Positions 26,959 to 34,481 of a DNA stretch of 64,000 nt are shown in pieces. The notes beneath the pieces were generated by a model. That model did not search any database, was not told where the DNA came from, and worked only from the letters and a program-made list of their open reading frames with translations. The stretch covers positions 5,307 to 69,306 of the forward strand of contig NZ_JBFRYC010000016.1 in assembly GCF_040892615.1 (NCBI RefSeq), in the 5' to 3' direction. The stretch's first letter is position 1, and each line of letters opens with the position of its first letter. The translations under genes were made by a program, and so were the position numbers. The DNA is from Thioclava arctica. GTDB taxonomy: Bacteria; Pseudomonadota; Alphaproteobacteria; Rhodobacterales; Rhodobacteraceae.

Positions 26959-27813
26959 TTAGATCCTCCCCAGAAGGCCACGCGGACGGATCGCGATCAC
27001 CGCTGCCATAGCGATATAGATGAATAGCTGCGCACCCTGCGGCCAGATGGTCGACATGAGGCTTTGGGTGATGCCGATCAGCAGGCCAGCCACGAGCGCG
27101 CCGGAATAGCTGCCCATACCACCGATCACCACGACCACGAAGGCCACTGACAGCGCCTCAGCCCCCATGAAGGGGTCTACCCCGCGGATCGGTGCTGCCA
27201 GCGCTCCAGCAAGACCAGCAAGCCCAGCACCGAACGCAAAGACGGCGGTATTGATGCGCATGGTGTTGTAGCCCAGAAGCGCCATATTCGAGGCCGATTC
27301 CGATCCGGCCCGCACGATCGCCCCCAACCGCGTGCCCTCAAGCAGCCACCACAGCCCACCAGCCAGAACCGCCGTGACCGCGATCGTGAAGAGGCGGTAT
27401 TGCGGATAGACGAAATTGCCCAGCATCACCACGCCGTTCAACCCATCTGGCGTCGGCACCGAGCCCCCTATTGGCCCCCATATAATGATCGCAAGTTCTT
27501 GGAACACAAGCGCAATCCCGACCGTCACGAGGATATGGAACGTGTGGGGCAATTTATAAATGCGGTGCAGCAGCAGCGCCTCGATAGCGCCAGCGACTAA
27601 CGCGACAACTAGCGTCGCAATTGGCAGCGCAATCCAAAAACTCACACCGCGATCGACCAGATCATAGGTAAGATAGGCACCCAGAAGATAAAACGCGCCA
27701 TGGGCGAAATTCACGAATTGCAGCAGTCCGAAGATGATGCTTAGCCCGGCTGCGAGCAGAAAATACAGCATCCCAAGTCCGATGCCGTTGAGGATCTGGA
27801 ACAAATAGATCAC
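26959..27813 (-). CDS. Branched-chain-amino-acid-type ABC permease (LivH-like)
   Basis: Permease of about 284 residues with LivH hallmarks: LNGIGLGMLYFLLAAGLSII, FVNFAHGAFYLLGAYL, and the coupling loop GYNTMRINTAVFAFGAGLAG. The start is uncertain. A GTG at 27813 has GGGAG at a normal distance and gives the usual short N-terminus. A TTG at 27837 would add eight residues but lacks a ribosome-binding site. No ATG is available near the expected start. Confidence 0.88.
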   Translation of the reverse strand: MIYLFQILNGIGLGMLYFLLAAGLSIIFGLLQFVNFAHGAFYLLGAYLTYDLVDRGVSFWIALPIATLVVALVAGAIEALLLHRIYKLPHTFHILVTVGIALVFQELAIIIWGPIGGSVPTPDGLNGVVMLGNFVYPQYRLFTIAVTAVLAGGLWWLLEGTRLGAIVRAGSESASNMALLGYNTMRINTAVFAFGAGLAGLAGALAAPIRGVDPFMGAEALSVAFVVVVIGGMGSYSGALVAGLLIGITQSLMSTIWPQGAQLFIYIAMAAVIAIRPRGLLGRI

Positions 27814-27903
27814 GGGGACACGCTCCCAAATTGCCAAATTGCGCGGTCAGGACACCGCCGGGACAGGCTGCCCCAGCGGATCGATCAAACGAGATCAGCC
27901 CTC

Positions 27904-29115
27904 TTAGCTGGGCATCTTGCAGCCAGCCGCTTCCGGGTCGAGGAAGGATTGCCCAGAGTGGATGATCTCGGCGTAATCATCCTTGTCCTTCATGTCGGCC
28001 TTGGCCTTTCCCTTGAGCAGGTAATAGTTCTTGATCACTTGGTGGTCGGCAGCGCGCACCGTTTCTGGCCCTGTCAGGCCGTCATAAGTCATACCTTCAA
28101 GCTCTTTGGCGACCGCAGGCCCTTCCGTGCTGCCAGCCATGAGCGCGGCCTCCAGCAGCAACTTCGAGATGATGTAGGATCCTGCCAGCGAGTAATTCGG
28201 ATTGTAGCCGAATTTTTCCTGCACAGCTTTCACCAGCGCCTGGTTCGCAGGCGCTTCGGCAGCGTGCCAGTATTGCGCTCCGAAATAGACGCCTTCGCAG
28301 GTATCGGCACCCAGTTCTTCGAACTGCTCGAGGCCCGAAGCCCACGCAACGACGATGGTCATGCGTTGCTTCATGCCAAACGAGATCGCTTGACGCAGCG
28401 TAGCCGAGGATTGCGAGCCGAAGTTCAGCAGCAACAACACGTCGGGTTGCGCGGATAAGGCGTTTGTCAGGTAGCCTGAAAATTCACGCTCGCTCAGCGA
28501 ATGATAGCTGTTACCAACATGCTCGATGCCCTTCTCCTTGAACACATCCTTGGCTGCGCTCAAAAGCCCCTCGCCAAAGACGTATTGCGGCGTAATCGTA
28601 TACCACTTCTTAGCGTCAGGAAGCATGTCGATCAGCGGCCGCACGGTCTCGTTGATGGCGCCGTAGGTCGGCACGGACCAACGAAAAGTCGATTGGTTGC
28701 AATCCTTGCCAGTAATCTCATCGGCACCTGCGGTTGTCATCAAGACCCCACCAGCGCGTCCGGCTTCTTTACCCATGGCCAGAGAAACCGAGGACAGGAT
28801 GCCGCCCGCAAACAACTTGGCGCCGTCTTGGCTTGCCGCGTCTTGCACCCTGCGCACAGCGGTCGCAGGCTTACCCTCTGTATCGAGATCGAGCGTCGAG
28901 ATTTCAACGCCATGTGCCGCTGCCACCTCATCGGCGGCGAGCTTTGCGCCAATCACAGCGTATTTGCCATTGGCGGCAAATGCCCCCGAGATTGGCACCG
29001 GCACGGCAAGCGTGATCGGAGCTCCTTGAGCAAGCACTTGCCCAGAGAGAAATGGCATAGCGAGCGCCCCGGTGGTCAGAGCAGACGTAGCCAGAAACTT
29101 GCGTCGAGTAATCAT
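27904..29115 (-). CDS. Branched-chain-amino-acid/amide ABC substrate-binding protein
   Basis: Type I periplasmic binding protein of 403 residues. The N-terminus ITRRKFLATSALTTGALA has a twin-arginine-like signal (TRRKFL) with cleavage probably after VLAQ. The mature domain begins ITLAVPVPISGAFAANGKYA, typical of LivK/UrtA/AmiC-related proteins. It is the first gene of the operon, followed by LivH, M, G, F, the GntR regulator and the amidase. The pairing with an amidase suggests an amide or amidated amino-acid ligand rather than leucine. Confidence 0.9.
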   Translation of the reverse strand: MITRRKFLATSALTTGALAMPFLSGQVLAQGAPITLAVPVPISGAFAANGKYAVIGAKLAADEVAAAHGVEISTLDLDTEGKPATAVRRVQDAASQDGAKLFAGGILSSVSLAMGKEAGRAGGVLMTTAGADEITGKDCNQSTFRWSVPTYGAINETVRPLIDMLPDAKKWYTITPQYVFGEGLLSAAKDVFKEKGIEHVGNSYHSLSEREFSGYLTNALSAQPDVLLLLNFGSQSSATLRQAISFGMKQRMTIVVAWASGLEQFEELGADTCEGVYFGAQYWHAAEAPANQALVKAVQEKFGYNPNYSLAGSYIISKLLLEAALMAGSTEGPAVAKELEGMTYDGLTGPETVRAADHQVIKNYYLLKGKAKADMKDKDDYAEIIHSGQSFLDPEAAGCKMPS

Positions 29116-29161
29116 GATGGTTCCCCGTTGTGTTTTTGGTCGTTTGTAAAGTTGATCATAA

Positions 29162-29196
29162 CTATACGCATAGATTCAACAAACTATTCGTGATAG
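29162..29196. promoter_or_regulatory. Two short inverted repeats upstream of the binding-protein gene
   Basis: CTATACGCATAG (29162-29173) and CTATTCGTGATAG (29184-29196) share CTAT...ATAG arms and lie 46-81 bases before the LivK-like start. They could be sites for the GntR-type regulator at 23680-24495. The evidence is position and symmetry only. Confidence 0.3.
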
Positions 29197-29440
29197 TGCG
29201 GCAATCGCATGAAATCGCCTAATTTTTAAGCACACCTGGACAAAGGAAGCCGGAAATGAAGATATAAATCTCCAAGTCCATTTGGATGTTCCACGGCATC
29301 AGGGCCCTCCAGCACCTAACGTTGCCGGACAATCAGCCCCATTGGCACCCTCTCCGGTTCAAACAAGCGGAACAAAGAAATCTCTTTGCAACCGCAAGAT
29401 CCTTGCGAGTTTGAAAATAGCCTTGATTCAGATGAAAATT

Positions 29441-29473
29441 GGTGTGACAGGTGTCACACCAGACTGTCACACC
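29441..29473. promoter_or_regulatory. Palindrome plus half-site upstream of integrase
   Basis: GGTGTGACA and TGTCACACC form a perfect 9-base inverted repeat with a 2-base spacer (29441-29460). A third half-site TGTCACACC lies at 29465-29473. The pattern of full palindrome plus phased half-site looks like a protein-binding cluster, either a repressor operator or recombinase arm sites, about 210 bases before the integrase start. Confidence 0.5.
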
Positions 29474-29527
29474 ATCGGCGGCTCTGCGGAACCTGATCTC
29501 AACAAGATCAATGGGTTACATAGAGAC

Positions 29528-29564
29528 GAAGATGGCTCCGATCCCTACCGCCGGAGCCATCTTC
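29528..29564. repeat. Perfect 13-base hairpin upstream of integrase
   Basis: GAAGATGGCTCCG and CGGAGCCATCTTC form a perfect 13-base stem around an 11-base loop. No T-tract follows on either strand, so it is not a standard terminator. It lies between the Liv operon and the integrase gene and could be part of an attachment or excision site. The rest of 29116-29682 shows no gene. Confidence 0.55.
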
Positions 29565-29682
29565 ATCTTCAAGGTGTTGATTTTGCTACGAAATGCCCGT
29601 TTTGGCTTCGTAGGTGTGGCATTGGGGTGTTCCATCCCCTTCTCTCTGTGCGGCCCGTCCGAAGACAGGACGACGCGAGACA

Positions 29683-31458
29683 ATGCACGGCCAGCTCCAC
29701 CTTTTCCGCCGCGGTTCCGCCTATCAATGGCGCCGCCGAATCCGGACGTTTTCCACAAAAATCGTTGATCTGAAGCTCTCTCTGGGGACGACGGATCGAC
29801 GTGTTGCGATTATTCTTGCACGCAGGATCAGTGCGGAAAGTGACGACATTATGGATGACATCATCAGGACAAAAATCACTCCGGAGGAGGCGCGCGCCTG
29901 GTTATCCGATGTGATCCGCCGCGAGCGGGGAAAGATCGAAAAGCTCCAGATGTTGCGGCGCTTTGATTCAGATGATCCGCAGGATGACGCGCGCCATGAC
30001 GACGCTGCGCGCAGGGCATGGGCGCATCTGGCGCAGGCCGGGCTGCACAGCCACGCACCTGAAGGCACGCCAGATCTGGTGCTCTCAAACATCGAATTGT
30101 TTCGCCGCGACCTGACGAGCGAAAGCCGGCGCCGCATCGTCGCACGCGATTTTAAGGACCTTACCGGACGGGAGACCGTCTCTGCCTTCGAACTCGTGAC
30201 ACTGATGAACCTACTGATCTCGGGCAAGCGTGCGGCCTGGGTGGGTCACGAGGCTGCGTTGGAACCGATGGAAACGCTCGCGGATGCGCTGTCTTCGCAG
30301 GCTCCATCCGCGCTTCTCGGGCACACGCCCTCTGCGCCGACGGCAAGTGCAACTTGCGAGGTGCCGCACGTTCTCTCCACTCCCCCGCCCCCGCGCCTCG
30401 ACCCGACCATTGCCGCTGTTATCGAACGCTTGGTCGCGATGAAACGCGAAGAAGGCATCGAGGAGAAAACCCTGCGCCAGTATCGCAGTTTCGGCGAGCT
30501 CTTCACCCTTCTGAGCGGCATCACGGACATTCGCGAAATCCGCCAGACTGATGCAACCGCCTTTCGCGCGGCGCTTCAGAAGATACCGAAAAGCTGGGGA
30601 AAGAGCCCCTCAGACCGCGACGCCAGCCGTGCAGAGGTTATGTCTCGTGCGGCAACTTTGCCGCCCGACAAGATCGGGCTCTCAACCGGCACCATTAACC
30701 GCCATCTCGATCATCTCAGCCAAGTCGCCTCTTGGGCCGCAGATGAGGGTTTTACACTCGACCCACGCCTCGACCCCAGCAAGTTGCGCCGCAAGGAAAC
30801 GGTGCGAGAGAGCGACAAGAAAGACGCCTTTACCCCTGCCCAGCTTGATCAGCTCTTCAGCGACCCCGTTTGGACTGGCTCTGAATCCGAGTATTATCAG
30901 ACTCGTCCCGGGAAACGGGTATATCGCAACGGGCTCTACTGGTGCCCGATGATCGCGGCCGTAACCGGGGCGCGACGTGAAGAGATTTCGGGCCTCACCC
31001 CGGACGACATCATAGAGGTCGATGGAATTGCGTGCATCTCCATCGTCGAAACCGAACAGCGTCGGATCAAGACACTCTCCTCGCGTCGCATCGTACCGAT
31101 TCATTCCCGCCTGATCGCGTTAGGCTTCCTTGATCACGTTGCCAAGATCCAACGCGACGGCCATCCCGACCTGTTTCCAGACCTTCGCGAACCTAAATCC
31201 GGCAAGCACGGTCGTAAGCTTGGTCGCCGGATGCGCCAGATCATTGATGACACGCTTGGTCTCGAAAGCGCGGCACTGTCGTTCCAAAGCTTCCGTCACT
31301 ATGTTCAAAATGCTCTTGAGCAGGCTGAGGTCAACGACAAGATCATCCGGGATATCGTTGGCCACGAAGGTCGCGATGTTCACGAAAAAGTTTATCACAA
31401 ACCCACCCCGCCTGCCCTTATGCGTCCGGCAATCGAAGCTCTGCAGCTGAGGGTTTGA
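29683..31458 (+). CDS. Tyrosine recombinase (DUF6538-type N-terminus)
   Basis: Site-specific integrase of 591 residues. The N-terminal 50 residues (HGQLHLFRRGSAYQWRRRI) match the DUF6538 module common in alphaproteobacterial phage-type integrases. The core-binding domain covers about 250-370 and the catalytic domain 380-590. Box I Arg is R431 in TGARREE. Box II reads FQSFRHY, with Gln at 535 where the usual His of H-x-x-R stands and Arg at 538 retained. GHEG is at 560-563 and the nucleophile Tyr is 571 in EKVYHK. The ATG at 29683 is preferred; earlier in-frame Met residues give unrelated sequence. It probably moved this accessory region. Confidence 0.88.
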   Translation: MHGQLHLFRRGSAYQWRRRIRTFSTKIVDLKLSLGTTDRRVAIILARRISAESDDIMDDIIRTKITPEEARAWLSDVIRRERGKIEKLQMLRRFDSDDPQDDARHDDAARRAWAHLAQAGLHSHAPEGTPDLVLSNIELFRRDLTSESRRRIVARDFKDLTGRETVSAFELVTLMNLLISGKRAAWVGHEAALEPMETLADALSSQAPSALLGHTPSAPTASATCEVPHVLSTPPPPRLDPTIAAVIERLVAMKREEGIEEKTLRQYRSFGELFTLLSGITDIREIRQTDATAFRAALQKIPKSWGKSPSDRDASRAEVMSRAATLPPDKIGLSTGTINRHLDHLSQVASWAADEGFTLDPRLDPSKLRRKETVRESDKKDAFTPAQLDQLFSDPVWTGSESEYYQTRPGKRVYRNGLYWCPMIAAVTGARREEISGLTPDDIIEVDGIACISIVETEQRRIKTLSSRRIVPIHSRLIALGFLDHVAKIQRDGHPDLFPDLREPKSGKHGRKLGRRMRQIIDDTLGLESAALSFQSFRHYVQNALEQAEVNDKIIRDIVGHEGRDVHEKVYHKPTPPALMRPAIEALQLRV

Positions 31459-31544
31459 GGTCCGGAGCATGAGAAAATGATATGAAAGCGGATCGGGTTT
31501 CGTCCAGCCTCCTCCGACTGAAGTATGCGTCTGGATTGGACGCA

Positions 31545-31577
31545 GTTCACTCGAGACATTCCTTGTGTCGAGTGAAC
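31545..31577. repeat. Ten-base inverted repeat downstream of integrase
   Basis: GTTCACTCGA and TCGAGTGAAC are perfect arms separated by 13 bases. No T-tract follows. It lies in the 349-base gap between the integrase and lipoprotein genes, which otherwise shows nothing recognisable. Confidence 0.45.
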
Positions 31578-31807
31578 AGGCCGAGAAAATCAGTATGGGC
31601 GGAAAGCCGTCATTCGCCGCAAGTGCAAACCAATAAGGTTATGGAAAAGCAAACAGACATTGAGATTTATTGGCCCTACAATTGATACGCAGAGCCTACT
31701 GGGACCCGAAAGTCACAGGAAACCACGCAAACAATTCAGACACTTACTTTGACAAATCTAATCAGATAACTCTCGGCGTGCCTGACTTTCGAATTAACGA
31801 GGACAGA

Positions 31808-32347
31808 ATGAAAATTAAAGCTTTTGCGCTTATTACATGCGCTGCGATCTCTTTGGCGGCATGCGACACCTACACGGCACAGCAATACCAAACGACTCCG
31901 CAAAACACGATCGCCATCCAACAGCTAGCGTCGGCCGGTGCGCGTGCCTCCGTGGGGGATGTTCGTCTGGCGGAGGGTATTGAAGCCCGACCGACGTGCC
32001 GCTTGGCAGGTCCGCTCGATCTTGGTGGCGGCGACGATCTCGCAAACACCATCAAACAAGCCATTCAAGGCGAATTGCTTGCTGGCGGAATGTTCCGGGT
32101 TAACGCGACTCCGATCAACATCACGGTGACCGAGCTCAAACCGGATTCGTTTAACGGTAGCTGGACCATCGGCTTGCAAGTCTATTCGAGAAAAAGCTCT
32201 GGTTACACAATCCAATCGACAACCGGCTTCAGCACCAGTTTTTCTGCTGTCTCAGCGTGCAACAACACCGCCACCGCTTTCAATCGCGCGCTCTCGGATG
32301 CGATTCAGAAGCTGGTGAAAGACACGCGGTTTAAATCTTTGCTGTAA
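31808..32347 (+). CDS. Putative outer-membrane/periplasmic lipoprotein
   Basis: Lipoprotein of 179 residues. A signal peptide with lipobox LAAC places the lipidated Cys near residue 19. The mature part starts DTYTAQQYQTTPQNTIAIQQ. Its middle section contains alternating polar/hydrophobic strands and two Cys (PTCRLAG and SACNNT). The ATG at 31808 is chosen because GAGGACAG precedes it and it starts the signal peptide directly; an upstream in-frame extension is unlikely. A rho-independent terminator follows. The function is unknown. Confidence 0.7.
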   Translation: MKIKAFALITCAAISLAACDTYTAQQYQTTPQNTIAIQQLASAGARASVGDVRLAEGIEARPTCRLAGPLDLGGGDDLANTIKQAIQGELLAGGMFRVNATPINITVTELKPDSFNGSWTIGLQVYSRKSSGYTIQSTTGFSTSFSAVSACNNTATAFNRALSDAIQKLVKDTRFKSLL

Positions 32348-32408
32348 ACCTCTTCATTCCTTTGCTCCGGACCGGAATAGCTGCTTCGCCTTGGAGCAAA
32401 TGTTGAAA

Positions 32409-32445
32409 GGGACCGCTCGTCACTCGAGCGGTCCCAACTTCTTTT
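32409..32445 (+). terminator. Rho-independent terminator after lipoprotein gene
   Basis: Perfect 11-base stem GGGACCGCTCG / CGAGCGGTCCC with a 5-base loop, followed by AACTTCTTTT. It lies 62 bases after the lipoprotein stop codon. Confidence 0.85.
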
Positions 32446-32517
32446 CGCCATTTGTGCTTGTATGGATGCCACCGTTGGTGCAAGTGATTTTTGAATGGCG
32501 CGAGCGTGTGATCGGGT

Positions 32518-32625
32518 GTCTGCCGCAGTGTCGGCATAGATCATGTCGCGGTAATCTTCGGTCAGGTCGTCATGCATGTGCTTCGGGGTATGGCCCAGAA
32601 GGTTGCGGTGGGCGTTGTTGCGCAA
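32518..32625 (-). pseudogene. IS256-type transposase fragment
   Basis: The minus strand reads NLLGHTPKHMHDDLTEDYRD then MIYADTAAD, matching the central part of IS256-family (mutator-type) transposases. Sequence on both sides is unrelated, so only about 35 codons remain. Confidence 0.65.
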
Positions 32626-33203
32626 ATCAGCGTTGGGGCTGACGGCCCCCTTTCCCGTGGCCTTTCAGGTGATAGCCTCGATCTCGTCCCTACCGAGGGC
32701 CGAGAAGCGGTTCATGATAGCGATGCGGATCTGGATTTCGGCGGTCTGGCGGTCGGGGTCTCGGGACATGATCCGCTCGCCGAAGAGCTTCAGGCGATTC
32801 ATCTGAGCTTCGACCCGACTTCGGACGTGATAGTCCGCCCATCGTTTCCAGAGCGCTCTTCCAAGGCGTCGCGTCGCGCGCAGGATCTCGTTTCGCGCCA
32901 AGGCTGCAGGGCAGTCCTCTTTCCAGGCGCGCCCGTTGCGGCGGATCAGTATGACGGCATCGGCGCCGTGCTCGATGATCGCGGCATGGCATCGTCGCGT
33001 GTCATAGGCGTCGTCCGCGGTGACGTTGGCGATCTCTTCTTCCTCGGGAATTTGCGCCAGCAACTCCGGCAGCAAAGGGCTGTCCCCCTGGCGGCTCGAG
33101 GTGAACTCGACCGCGCGTATGTCGCCGGTCTCCGTGTCTATGGCGATGTGGACCTTGCGCCGTTGCCTCCGGCGGGAAGGGCCATGCTTCCGAGCCAGCC
33201 ATT

Positions 33204-33244
33204 TGTTACCCGGCAGGGGATTGCGAAGCAATCGCCCGAGAGGG
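33204..33244. repeat. 41-nt palindromic insertion, copy A
   Basis: Inserted between the Gly-Asp-Gly codons and the Glu-Trp codons of the IS5 transposase. The 35-base core is at 33210-33244, from CCGGCAGGGG to CCCGAGAGGG, with a hairpin GATTGC-GAA-GCAATC in the centre. It matches copy B at about 29 of 35 core positions. Confidence 0.75.
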
Positions 33245-33281
33245 CGCCATCGCCGCGGAACTTGATGCCGGTGCTGTCCAC

Positions 33282-33322
33282 TGTCCGGCAGGGCAATGTG
33301 CAGCAATGGCCCGAGAGGGGAT
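33282..33322. repeat. 41-nt palindromic insertion, copy B
   Basis: The core is at 33285-33319, from CCGGCAGGGC to CCCGAGAGGG, the same orientation and core length as copy A. The central hairpin is weaker than in A because of changes in both arms. It interrupts the transposase just before the codons for Val-Asp-Ser-Thr-Gly. Confidence 0.75.
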
Positions 33323-33571
33323 CAGCAGGTTCAACGGCTTCCCCGAAAGGCGATAGGGGATCTGCACCACGTGCCGCGCTTGCCGTCGGCACAGCGTCGA
33401 ATAGTCCGGAACCGGCCAATCGAGCCCAGCCATCCGGATCAGGCTCTCGACCAGCCCGACCGTTTGCCGAAGAAGAAGGCCGAAGAGCACTTTCAGCGTG
33501 AGGCAGACCTGGACCGCTGCATCAGAGAATGTCTCGGGCCGCCCACGCTTGCCGGTTTTTCCGGCATGCCA

Positions 33572-33769
33572 GAGGGTGTCGGCAAGAAACCAGTAGGCTT
33601 CGCCCCAGGCGTTGAGGATCTCGGGGGTCGCGGCCTCGCCTAACACTTCGGCAACAGCCCCCAGCAAGGCATTCCCAACATGCGGGTAATGCTCGGGCAG
33701 GATTTGGAGGCCGACGTGCTTCTGTGCAATCCGCTCCAGCGCATCAATAAGAGCCCGTGGCGCCGACAC
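33572..33769 (-). pseudogene. Globin-domain fragment (flavohaemoglobin-like)
   Basis: The minus strand reads LERIAQKHVGLQILPEHYPH (proximal His and distal-helix pattern) and NAWGEAYWFLADTL, which match the middle of the globin domain of flavohaemoglobin Hmp. About 66 codons remain. The frame then runs directly into the IS5 transposase at about 33571, so the IS apparently inserted in, or recombined with, an hmp-like gene. The haem-binding and reductase parts are absent. Confidence 0.7.
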
Positions 33770-33811
33770 TAGTCAGACGCACAGCGCCGCTGATCGCGCG
33801 CATGGATCACA

Positions 33812-33839
33812 AAAGCCCGCCAGACTTCTGGCGGGCTTT
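33812..33839. terminator. Perfect 13-base bidirectional hairpin
   Basis: AAAGCCCGCCAGA and TCTGGCGGGCTTT pair perfectly around a 2-base loop. A-tract and T-tract flanks make it a bidirectional rho-independent terminator. It lies between IS110 and globin/IS5 remnants, so the gene it served is no longer obvious. Confidence 0.75.
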
Positions 33840-33929
33840 CAGTAATACAGAAAGCGTTAGAAGAAAGGCGAGCGCGTTTGGCAATCAACGGTCGGGCAGA
33901 GCCCGCTTTCGAGCCAAGTGCTGTTCGAA

Positions 33930-34259
33930 CGAAGCGTTGAGGCCGGATGGGCGCGTTGCGGCTTCGGCAATTGCCTCCGCCTCGCGGTCGTCGTTCTTGT
34001 GAACCTTCACTTAGGGTCGGACATAGAGCGGCGAAATCAGCCGGGGTTCGTGGCCATGCTGCAGGCAAAAACGCCTGACATGATGCGCGCCGTCGCAGGC
34101 TTCCACCGCTACAACGCAGGGCGGCAGCCCATCCAGAAAGTCCAGAAGCCGGTGCCGCTGGACGCGCTTGCGAAACACCACCGCGCCCGCTTCATCCAAT
34201 CCCGCAAGACTACAAACGGTCTTGCCCAGATCAATTCCCAAAACCTTGATGTCCATCAT
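33930..34259 (-). pseudogene. IS110-family transposase N-terminal fragment
   Basis: The minus strand starts MMDIKVLGIDLGKTVCSLAG, the DEDD N-terminus of IS110-type transposases with its first catalytic Asp. A TAA at 34011-34013 replaces the Tyr codon of the usual VRPYVKVHKNDD, and the frame then continues VKVHKNDDREAEAIAEAATR before homology ends. It is thus both nonsense-mutated and 3'-truncated. Confidence 0.8.
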
Positions 34260-34410
34260 ATGCTCCTCTCTCCACCTATCCCCGCAATAATAGCCGCGGT
34301 TTGGTGGGAAGGCAGTTCATCCCATTAGCTCAGTCACTTTCTGCAAATGTGGAATGTGCGCAGGGCGCGCATCTCGTTTGCGACGGAAATAAGAATTGGA
34401 TTCGTATCTA

Positions 34411-34423
34411 TTTTTGCAGATAG
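34411..34423. promoter_or_regulatory. Shared 13-base motif, copy 1
   Basis: TTTTGCAGATAGC lies 58 bases upstream of the ferric-reductase-like start. An identical 13-mer lies 72 bases upstream of the VIT-type transporter start (36163-36175). It may be a common regulatory site for two putative metal-handling genes. Confidence 0.4.
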
Positions 34424-34481
34424 CGCGAACGCCCCATAGAGTCCTAACGTAATAGGGCCTAAATTTGAGTGAGACTGACAA

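Larger units (their letters stand above)
32665..33571 (-). pseudogene. IS5-family transposase, broken by two 41-nt insertions
   Basis: The minus strand encodes an IS5-type DDE transposase in three frames. The first part is TGKRGRPETFSDAAVQVCLT, then DSTGIKFRGDG, then WLARKHGPSRRRQRRKVHIA to the C-terminus DRQTAEIQIRIAIMNRFSAL. The frame breaks coincide with two 41-nt insertions at 33282-33322 and 33204-33244; removing both restores LNLLVDSTGIKFRGDGEWLA in one frame. The first 40 or so residues of the family are missing and replaced by a globin fragment at 33572. The DDE Asp after LLV is retained in the restored frame. Confidence 0.85.

Noticed and set aside
29320..29380. Possible tRNA T-loop (GGTTCAAAC) as an attachment site next to the integrase
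   Set aside because: No matching acceptor, D or anticodon arms can be folded around it.
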